A program made the translations under genes and the position numbers. The notes under the pieces are model-generated. The model saw only the letters and a list, made by a program, of their open reading frames with translations, ran no database searches and was not told where the DNA came from. A stretch of 13,965 nucleotides of DNA, taken from positions 1 through 13,965 of the forward strand of contig JAITAX010000102.1 of the NCBI GenBank assembly GCA_031283865.1. Direction: 5' to 3'. Shown one piece after another: positions 7,396 through 13,965 of the stretch (within the stretch, counting starts at the first letter, position 1; the number at the start of each line of letters is the position of its first letter). The stretch is from Eubacteriales Family XIII. Incertae Sedis bacterium (GTDB taxonomy: Bacteria > Bacillota > Clostridia > Peptostreptococcales > Anaerovoracaceae).

Positions 7396-8274
7396 CTATT
7401 TCTTCTTTCGGTTCCGCACGCCTTGGCCCTTGGGCTTGGTCGTGCCTTTCGCCCGCCGTTCGGCCTCCGCGCGCGCTTTCTGCTCGGCGGCGGCTTTCCG
7501 CCCCGTCTTATAGCTGCTGCCCGCAGCCGAAATCGGACGCGGACCTTTCACGCGCTTCACGCGGCGTCCGTTCACGAACGCGCTTTCAGCCGCGGGGTCG
7601 TCGCCGTCCTTGCCGGCGTCCGGCGGCGTCTTCTTGCGCGAGGCGACCCGCTGCTTCCGCTTCTCCTCTTTCGCGACGACCGCCGCCACGCTCTTGCCCG
7701 TTTCTTTCGCGACCTTGTAGGGATTCACTTTCTGCTTGTCGTCCGCAGTCGCGGTCTTCTTCGCCTGCCTGCGCATCGAAAGCGCCGAAAACACGAGCAT
7801 TCCGACGAACATAAGGCCCATGAGCACCATGTTGATGTTCATATCCATAGACGTGTTGCGCGTGCGAAAGGTAATCACTTTCTGCGTTTCCAGCATGGAA
7901 CCGTCCGTCGCTTGCAGATCGGGCGATATCTCAAACCTGTATTCGCGATCGGAACCGAGGCCGTTCTTCACATCCTCCGGCTCGGCGATCACGAGGATAT
8001 AATTTGGCTCCGCCGCCGTGTAGAGGACTTTCAGCGGCACCGATTTCCCCTCGTCGTCCAGCAGCTTGAAGCCGGATTCGTTTTGTTCGCGATATTGCTC
8101 AGAGGCCACATCCCGGTCGAAGAAGAGCTTGATCCCCAGATTGATCGGAGGCGAAGATCGGCTGCCTTCCTCGGGGTAGTTGTTCACAAGGCGCAGCTCT
8201 TCGGCAAAGACGACAGCCGTCGATAAAAAAAGCGCCAACAGAACCGCGAAGAACACGCCGATAGATTTTCTCAT
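7396..8274 (-). CDS. Uncharacterised membrane protein with Ig-like outer domain and basic tail
   Basis: I do not recognise a named gene. The 292-aa protein has a Sec signal peptide (MRKSIGV... hydrophobic core 6-22, likely cut after VVFA at 24). The extracellular part (about 25-142) looks like a bacterial Ig-like (Big_5 type) fold, with NNYPEEGSRSSPPINLGIKLFFDRDV at its start and YRFEISPDL and VITFRTRN strands near its end. One TM helix (about 147-167) is followed by RRQAKK, giving an outside-to-inside topology. The inner tail of about 125 residues is very rich in Lys and Arg and probably disordered. It includes a NPYKVAKETGKSVAAVVAKEEKRK block. The basic tail could bind nucleic acid, ribosomes or acidic lipids; this is inference. 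The ATG overlaps the tadA stop by 4 nt (ATGA), with GGAGG 10 nt upstream, so translation is probably coupled to tadA. Confidence 0.8.
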   Translation of the reverse strand: MRKSIGVFFAVLLALFLSTAVVFAEELRLVNNYPEEGSRSSPPINLGIKLFFDRDVASEQYREQNESGFKLLDDEGKSVPLKVLYTAAEPNYILVIAEPEDVKNGLGSDREYRFEISPDLQATDGSMLETQKVITFRTRNTSMDMNINMVLMGLMFVGMLVFSALSMRRQAKKTATADDKQKVNPYKVAKETGKSVAAVVAKEEKRKQRVASRKKTPPDAGKDGDDPAAESAFVNGRRVKRVKGPRPISAAGSSYKTGRKAAAEQKARAEAERRAKGTTKPKGQGVRNRKKK

Positions 8275-8816
8275 TGATCATCGTCCTCCGAATACGCGCG
8301 TTTCTTCGAGCGAAGCCGCGCAAAAAATTCTTTCATTATATACGCACAATCCTCCCGCAGGACGCCGATCTCCATCTCTACGCGATGATTCAGCCTGTCG
8401 TCTCCGAGCAGGCTGTAAAGCGATACGCAGGCGCCGCCCTTGGCATTGGGCGTCCCGATATACACCTTGTCCATGCGGGCCAGCACGAGCGCGCCCGCGC
8501 ACATCGCGCAAGGCTCGGTCGTCACGTACATGCGGCAGCCTGTGAGCCGCCAAGAGCCGAGCGCCTTGGCCGCCTGCCTGATCGCCTCGATCTCGGCGTG
8601 CGCCGTCGGGTCCTTTTCGCGCTCCGTCCTGTTGCGGCCGCGACCGATGACCCGCCCGTCCCGCTCGATGATCGCGCCGATGGGGATCTCGCCGGCCGCC
8701 GCCGCCGCCTCGGCCTCGCGCAGAGCTTCCCGCATGAAGAAAAGCGCGTCCCTCTCCGAATCCGCGGCGGAAGCCTCACGCAGAGGCTCTTGTCGCACAG
8801 TGTATAATGATATCAT
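8271..8816 (-). CDS. tadA: tRNA-specific adenosine deaminase
   Basis: TadA converts adenosine 34 of tRNA-Arg(ACG) to inosine, allowing one tRNA to read several arginine codons. The cytidine-deaminase-like zinc site is complete: HAE (H73, with proton-shuttle E75) and PCAMC (C103, C106), numbered from ATG at 8816. The core EIPIGAII and the helix before it match the family. The start is doubtful. ATG at 8816 lies inside a good promoter match (8807-8835) and has no ribosome site. GTG at 8798 would sit almost at the predicted transcript start. ATG at 8735 cuts into the first helix seen in relatives. The product is a cytoplasmic homodimer. The eno stop lies 23 nt upstream of 8816, and the membrane protein gene overlaps the tadA stop by 4 nt. 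Confidence 0.94.
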   Translation of the reverse strand: MISLYTVRQEPLREASAADSERDALFFMREALREAEAAAAAGEIPIGAIIERDGRVIGRGRNRTEREKDPTAHAEIEAIRQAAKALGSWRLTGCRMYVTTEPCAMCAGALVLARMDKVYIGTPNAKGGACVSLYSLLGDDRLNHRVEMEIGVLREDCAYIMKEFFARLRSKKRAYSEDDDQ

Positions 8817-8835
8817 AGCGCACAGACTTTTTCAA
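8807..8835 (-). promoter_or_regulatory. Probable promoter for tadA and following genes
   Basis: On the minus strand TTGAAA (8835-8830) and TATCAT (8812-8807) are separated by exactly 17 nt, each with one or two differences from the sigma-A consensus. It lies 4 nt after the eno stop, and no terminator separates them, so read-through from the glycolytic operon is also possible. The predicted start near 8800 falls inside the longest tadA reading frame. Confidence 0.5.
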
Positions 8836-8839
8836 GCCG

Positions 8840-10122
<1,283 letters not shown>

Positions 10123-10126
<4 letters not shown>

Positions 10127-10884
10127 ATCTGTCCTCCTTGAAATTCTATGATCTTAATCAGATCCTCGGGAACGAGGCTCGCGCCGCCGACGAGAGCGCC
10201 GTCCACGTCCGCCTTGCTCAATATCTCCGCCGCGTTCTCGGGCTTCACACTGCCGCCGAATTGGACGCGCAGCTTGTCCGCCGTGTCCGCGTCGTACAGC
10301 GAAGCGACGGTCCTGCGGATGAAAGCGCACATCTCCTGCGCCTGGTCGGGCGTCGCCGTGCGGCCCGTACCTATGGCCCAGATAGGCTCGTAGGCGATGA
10401 CGAGCAACTTGACCTGCACCGCGCCGAGGCCCGCCAAATCCTTTTCGAGCTGCGTCCCCACGACGGCCTCCGCCGTACCCGCGTCCCGCTGCGCGAGGTT
10501 TTCCCCGACGCAGAGTATGGGCAGGATGCCGTGCTCGTAGAGCTTGTGCAGCTTCTTGTTCACGGTTTCGTCCGTTTCGGCGAAGTATTCCCTGCGCTCC
10601 GAATGGCCCACGATGGTGTAATCGACGCCGATCTCGCGCAGCATAGTCACGGATATCTCGCCCGTATAGGCGCCCTTTTCCTCAAAGTGAACGTTCTGCG
10701 CCCCGAGCTTGATGTCGGTGCCGGCGAGGGCCTCTTTCAGCGCGGCGAGCTGCGTGAAAGGCGCGCAGATGCCGGCCTCTGCGCCGGTGTTCCGGTAGAG
10801 CGCCTTAAACGAGGCGGCAAATTCCAAAGCCTCCGCCGTCGTCTTGTACATCTTCCAGTTGCCGGCCACAAATTTCTTTCGCAT
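10123..10884 (-). CDS. tpiA: Triosephosphate isomerase
   Basis: This isomerase interconverts dihydroxyacetone phosphate and glyceraldehyde-3-phosphate. The 253-aa TIM barrel has the substrate lysine K11 in GNWKM, the electrophile H94 in VGHSERR, the catalytic base E166 in AYEPIWAIGTG with the flexible loop 6 after it, and the phosphate-binding FGGSVKPEN (209-217) and GALVGGASL. The frame stays open 38 codons further upstream to an apparent start at 10998, but that stretch lies inside pgk. ATG at 10884 has AAGGAG 9 nt upstream and begins exactly at the family N-terminus MRKKFVAGNWK. The ribosome site overlaps the pgk stop codon (13-nt gap). It ends in a 4-nt overlap with eno. Confidence 0.99.
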
Positions 10885-10897
10885 TCCGAAATTCTCC

Positions 10898-12085
10898 TTA
10901 TTTGTCCTCGAGGACGGCGATGCCGGGCAATAGCTTACCCTCGAGAAACTCCAGCGAAGCGCCGCCGCCCGTGGAGATGTGCGACATCCGGTCCCCATAG
11001 CCGAACTGCTCCACGGCAGCCGCAGAATCGCCGCCGCCTATGACGGTCACGGCTCCGCTCTCCGCGAGGGCCTGCGCGACGGCTTTCGTACCCTCCGCGA
11101 AGTTCGGCATCTCAAAGACGCCCATCGGGCCGTTCCATATGACGGTCCCCGCCGCGCGGATTTTCTCCGTGAAGAGCGCGACGGTTTTCGGCCCTATGTC
11201 AAGCCCCATGCGGTCTGCGGGTATCTTGTCCGCGTCGCAAAAGCCGGCCTCGGCGTCGTTTGCAAAGGCCGTGGCCGCCTTGACGTCTGCGGGCAGGAGG
11301 AGCGCGACGCCCCTCTCTTTCGCCGCCCTTTCGAGCGAAGCGGCCATCTCTGTGTGCGTTTCGTCCAGAATCGACATGCCGATCTCATAGCCGCGCGCCT
11401 TGAAGAAAGTGTAGGCCATGCCGCCGCCTATGAGCAGGCTGTCCACCTTTGTCAGCAGATTCTCGATCACGGGGATCTTGTCGCCGACTTTCGCACCGCC
11501 CAGTATGGCAACGAGGGGACGCCTCGGATGCTCAATGGCATCGCCGAGGAATTTGACTTCCTTTTCGATCAGGAAACCCGACACCGCAGGCAGATAGGCC
11601 GCGATGCCGGCCGTCGACGCGTGCGCCCGGTGCGCCGTCCCAAACGCGTCGTTGACCCAGACGTCGGCAAGCTCGGCCAACTCCTGCGCGAAAGCCGCAT
11701 CGTTCTTCGTCTCGCCCTTGCGAAAGCGCAGATTTTCGAGCAGCATCACGTCGCCGCCGGCAAGCCCGGCCGCCGCCGCCCGCACGGCGTCGTCCACCAC
11801 GACGGGCGATGAAATGAACAGCACTTCTTGCGAAAGATGCGCCGACAAGCTCTCCGCGACGGGTTTCAGCGTGTATTTCAGATCGACCTCGCCGTCGGGC
11901 CTGCCCATGTGCGACATGAGGATCGTCTTTGCGCCCTGCGCGATGAGGAAGCGGATCGTGGGCAGCGCGCCGACGATGCGCGTTTCGTCCGTGATCCTGC
12001 CCTCCCCGTCGATCGGCACGTTGAAATCACAGCGGACGATGACGCGCTTGCCCGCGAGATCGATATCTCTTACAGTCTTTTTCAT
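10898..12085 (-). CDS. pgk: Phosphoglycerate kinase
   Basis: This kinase transfers phosphate from 1,3-bisphosphoglycerate to ADP, the first ATP-yielding step of glycolysis. The 395-aa protein shows the substrate-binding RCDFNVP (D20, N22), R36, SHMGRP (58-63), R120 in ENLRF, and AHRAHAS (R153). In the C-terminal half are the nucleotide-binding GGAKVGDK (K199) and the glycine loop GGGDSAAAVEQFG (350-362), closing with STGGGASLEFLEG. The reading frame runs on upstream to 12181, inside gap. ATG at 12085 has GGAGG 6 nt upstream and gives the normal N-terminus and length. The gap gene ends 17 nt upstream and tpiA begins 13 nt downstream. No domain is missing and there is no fusion to TIM. Confidence 0.99.
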   Translation of the reverse strand: MKKTVRDIDLAGKRVIVRCDFNVPIDGEGRITDETRIVGALPTIRFLIAQGAKTILMSHMGRPDGEVDLKYTLKPVAESLSAHLSQEVLFISSPVVVDDAVRAAAAGLAGGDVMLLENLRFRKGETKNDAAFAQELAELADVWVNDAFGTAHRAHASTAGIAAYLPAVSGFLIEKEVKFLGDAIEHPRRPLVAILGGAKVGDKIPVIENLLTKVDSLLIGGGMAYTFFKARGYEIGMSILDETHTEMAASLERAAKERGVALLLPADVKAATAFANDAEAGFCDADKIPADRMGLDIGPKTVALFTEKIRAAGTVIWNGPMGVFEMPNFAEGTKAVAQALAESGAVTVIGGGDSAAAVEQFGYGDRMSHISTGGGASLEFLEGKLLPGIAVLEDK

Positions 12086-12102
12086 GGCTTGCCTCCGCGC
12101 GC

Positions 12103-13113
12103 TTATTTCGCGTCTACGGAGGCGATATAGGCGATCAGGTCCACCACCTTGTTGGAATAGCCCCACTCGTTGTCGTACCACGCGACCAACTTCACAAAGT
12201 TGTCGTTCAGCGAGATGCCCGCTTTCGCGTCAAAGATGGAGGTGTGCGGATCCGTGATGAAATCCGACGACACCACATCGTCCTCGGTATAGGCCAATAT
12301 CCCTTTCAGCGCGCCCTCTGAGGCCCGCTTGACAGCCGCCTTGATCTCCTCGTAGGAGGCGCCTTTTGCCAAGCGGCAGGTCAGATCGACGACCGAAACG
12401 TCGAGGGTCGGCACGCGCAGGGACATGCCCGTGAGCTTGCCGTTCAGCTCGGGGATGACCTTGCCGACGGCCTTTGCCGCGCCCGTCGAAGACGGGATGA
12501 TGTTGCCCGCGGCAGCCCTGCCGCCCCGCCAATCCTTGGCGGACGGGCCGTCGACGGTCTTCTGCGTCGCCGTCGTGGAATGCACGGTAGTCATAAGGCC
12601 CTCGACGATGCCAAAGTTATCGTGAATGACCTTTGCAAGCGGCGCCAGACAATTGGTTGTACAGGAGGCGTTGGAAATCACGTTCATATCTTTCGTGTAC
12701 TTGTCCTGGTTGACGCCCATGACGAACATCGGCGCGTCCGCGGAGGGCGCGCTGATAACCACTTTCTTCGCGCCGCCCTTGAAATGCGCCGAAGCCTTTT
12801 CCGTCGCAGTGAACACGCCTGCGGATTCGACGATGTATTCAGCGCCCGCCGCCGACCACGGAATGTCCGCCGGGTCTTTCTCCGCGTATGCGGCGACGCT
12901 CTTTCCGTTGACGATCAGTTTGCCGTCTTTCGTTTCGATCGTGCCGTCGAATCTGCCGTGAATCGTATCGTAGGTCAGCATGTATTTCATGTATTCCAAA
13001 TCGATGAAAGGGTCGTTGACAGCCGTCACCTCTACGGCGGGGTTTCCGAGCGCCGCTCTGAAAACCAACCTGCCGATGCGTCCGAATCCGTTGATGCCAA
13101 TTTTAATGCTCAT
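12103..13113 (-). CDS. gap: Glyceraldehyde-3-phosphate dehydrogenase (NAD type)
   Basis: This enzyme oxidises and phosphorylates glyceraldehyde-3-phosphate to 1,3-bisphosphoglycerate with NAD+. The 336-aa protein has the Rossmann loop INGFGRIGR, D34 in AVND, which favours NAD over NADP, the active-site motif SNASCTTNC with nucleophile C151, and H178 in TTVHSTTATQ. From about 176 the sequence reads TTATQKTVDGPSAKDWRGGR, the form seen in E. coli GapA and eukaryotic enzymes, rather than the TNDQ...DLPHKDYRRAR form of B. subtilis GapA. The ATG has an AAAGGAAG ribosome site (13122-13129), 8 nt away. It is first in the glycolytic operon, 87 nt after rpoN, with no cggR repressor gene between. Confidence 0.99.
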   Translation of the reverse strand: MSIKIGINGFGRIGRLVFRAALGNPAVEVTAVNDPFIDLEYMKYMLTYDTIHGRFDGTIETKDGKLIVNGKSVAAYAEKDPADIPWSAAGAEYIVESAGVFTATEKASAHFKGGAKKVVISAPSADAPMFVMGVNQDKYTKDMNVISNASCTTNCLAPLAKVIHDNFGIVEGLMTTVHSTTATQKTVDGPSAKDWRGGRAAAGNIIPSSTGAAKAVGKVIPELNGKLTGMSLRVPTLDVSVVDLTCRLAKGASYEEIKAAVKRASEGALKGILAYTEDDVVSSDFITDPHTSIFDAKAGISLNDNFVKLVAWYDNEWGYSNKVVDLIAYIASVDAK

Positions 13114-13148
13114 TTGCGTTGCTTCCTTTCTGCGTTCCGCATGATAAA

Positions 13149-13176
13149 AAAATAGATTTTCTGATGGTTAAAACAA
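13149..13176 (-). promoter_or_regulatory. Possible weak promoter for the glycolytic operon
   Basis: The 87-nt space between rpoN and gap is AT-rich in its middle. On the minus strand TTGTTT (13176-13171) and TATTTT (13154-13149) are spaced by 16 nt. This would give a leader of about 30 nt containing the gap ribosome site. The -35 match is poor (three of six), so this is only the best candidate in the gap. I see no convincing terminator for rpoN here. Confidence 0.3.
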
Positions 13177-13200
13177 GCGCCGGAACAGTCGACGCCGAAA

Positions 13201-13965
13201 TCAATAGCGCTTTCGCCTCGACGACGAGGGCAGATTGATCTCGTCCCTGTACTTAGCCACCGTTCTGCGCGAGATTTCTATGCCCTTTTCGAAAAGCCGC
13301 TCTGCGATGGTCTGATCCGAAAGCGGCGACAAGGGGTCCTCGGCGTCAACGATCTCTCGAATAAAGGTCTTGATGCTGCCCGACGCGATGCCCTCCCCGC
13401 CGGACGAGGACACGCCGCTCGTGAAAAAATACTTGATTTCAAAGACACCTCGCGGGCTTTGCAGGTATTTCCCGTTCACGGAGCGGCTGACCGTGGACTC
13501 GTGGATGCCGACCTCGTCGGCGATCTGCTTGAGCGTCAGCGTCTTCAGGTGCTTGGGTCCGTGCTCGAAGAAGTCCATCTGCCACGCCACGATCGCGCTG
13601 ACCACGTTGTAGATGGTCTGCCGCCTCTGCTCTATGCTCTTGATCAGCCATAGGGCCGAATTCAGCCGGCCGCTCAGGAATTTGGAAATCTGCGATTCCT
13701 TGTCCTCTTCCCGCAGGATGCGCCGGTAATAGGGGCTGATCGTCAGCCGCGGCGTGTTGTTCTCGTTGACGCTGACCACGTATTCCCCGTCGATTTTTTC
13801 CACCGTCACGTCGGGCACGATGTACTTCGTTTCGGCGGCGGAACCGAACTGCCTGCCCGGCTTCGGCTCCAAGGTCTTGATCAGATCGGCGATGCGCTGT
13901 ATCTCCCGCACGGACAGGCCCGTGGCCTTGGCGATGCTCGTCAGGCGGTTCGCGGCCAAGTCCTC
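13201..13965 (-). CDS. rpoN: RNA polymerase sigma-54 factor, C-terminal part (cut by window edge)
   Basis: Sigma-54 directs RNA polymerase to -24/-12 promoters that need an AAA+ activator. The visible 254 residues cover the end of the core-binding region (KTLEPKPG, YIVPDVTVE), the linker with SGRLNSALWLIKSIEQRRQTI, the helix-turn-helix (LTLKQIADEVGIHESTVSRSV) and the RpoN box SRRTVAKYRD (13243-13272), which contacts the -24 element. The box differs from the usual ARRTVTKYRE only by conservative changes. The frame is open to the right edge, and the apparent TTG start at 13959 is internal. The N-terminal activator-interaction domain and part of the core-binding domain lie outside. The stop is 87 nt before gap, a neighbourhood also known in clostridia. 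Confidence 0.97.
   Translation of the reverse strand, partial: EDLAANRLTSIAKATGLSVREIQRIADLIKTLEPKPGRQFGSAAETKYIVPDVTVEKIDGEYVVSVNENNTPRLTISPYYRRILREEDKESQISKFLSGRLNSALWLIKSIEQRRQTIYNVVSAIVAWQMDFFEHGPKHLKTLTLKQIADEVGIHESTVSRSVNGKYLQSPRGVFEIKYFFTSGVSSSGGEGIASGSIKTFIREIVDAEDPLSPLSDQTIAERLFEKGIEISRRTVAKYRDEINLPSSSRRKRY

Noticed and set aside
6499..8226. 575-aa plus-strand open frame spanning ispE and the membrane protein gene
   Set aside because: It crosses two well-supported minus-strand genes and a spacer, has no ribosome site, and its translation is Arg-rich without motifs.
8803..8808. Perfect TATAAT on the plus strand
   Set aside because: There is no -35 match at 16-18 nt upstream and no plus-strand gene follows. 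It lies within the minus-strand tadA promoter region.
10885..10998. N-terminal extension of the tpiA frame
   Set aside because: The extra 38 codons lie inside pgk and match no TIM sequence. ATG at 10884 has a good ribosome site and the family N-terminus.
12086..12181. N-terminal extension of the pgk frame
   Set aside because: The extra 32 codons lie inside gap. ATG at 12085 has GGAGG at 6 nt and gives the normal length.

Overview
This 13,965-base window is a GC-rich bacterial chromosome segment in which every gene I can support lies on the minus strand. It therefore reads from the right edge to the left. The gene set and order point to a high-GC member of the Bacillota, most likely a clostridial lineage. 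The reasons are a sigma-54 gene directly upstream of a gap-pgk-tpi-eno glycolytic operon, a DUF1934/YwiB protein beside D-Ala-D-Ala ligase, a carboxy-terminal processing protease with a peptidoglycan-binding tail, strong AGGAGG ribosome sites, and a tRNA gene that encodes its own CCA end. The species is not identifiable from sequence reading alone.

Layout from right to left: (1) 13965-13201, the C-terminal part of rpoN (sigma-54), cut by the window edge. (2) 13113-8840, the glycolytic operon gap, pgk, tpiA, eno, with gaps of 17 and 13 nt and then a 4-nt overlap. The cggR repressor gene and the gpmI phosphoglycerate mutase gene that usually sit in this cluster in clostridia are absent. (3) 8816-7396, tadA (tRNA adenosine deaminase), overlapping by 4 nt an unnamed membrane protein with a signal peptide, an Ig-like outer domain, one TM helix and a long basic inner tail. 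(4) 7260-479, after a 135-nt very GC-rich gap, an envelope and metabolism run: ispE (isoprenoid precursors), a receiver-GGDEF protein, pgcA (phosphoglucomutase), ddl (D-Ala-D-Ala ligase), a DUF1934 protein and an S41/CtpA protease. (5) 359-139, a self-contained tRNA-Ser(GCU) unit with a consensus promoter and a strong intrinsic terminator. (6) 138-1, an AT-rich stretch with an 18-bp perfect palindrome and no gene I can support.

The glycolytic operon converts glyceraldehyde-3-phosphate and DHAP toward phosphoenolpyruvate, but the mutase step must be encoded elsewhere. The left half collects steps that feed the cell wall: undecaprenyl precursor supply through IspE, glucose-1-phosphate through PgcA, and the D-Ala-D-Ala terminus through Ddl. 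It ends with a secreted or membrane-anchored wall-associated protease.

I see no clear new defence system, mobile element or CRISPR array. The items most worth a second look are the uncharacterised membrane protein coupled to tadA, the GGDEF protein with an altered active site inside the wall-precursor cluster, and the reduced glycolytic operon.
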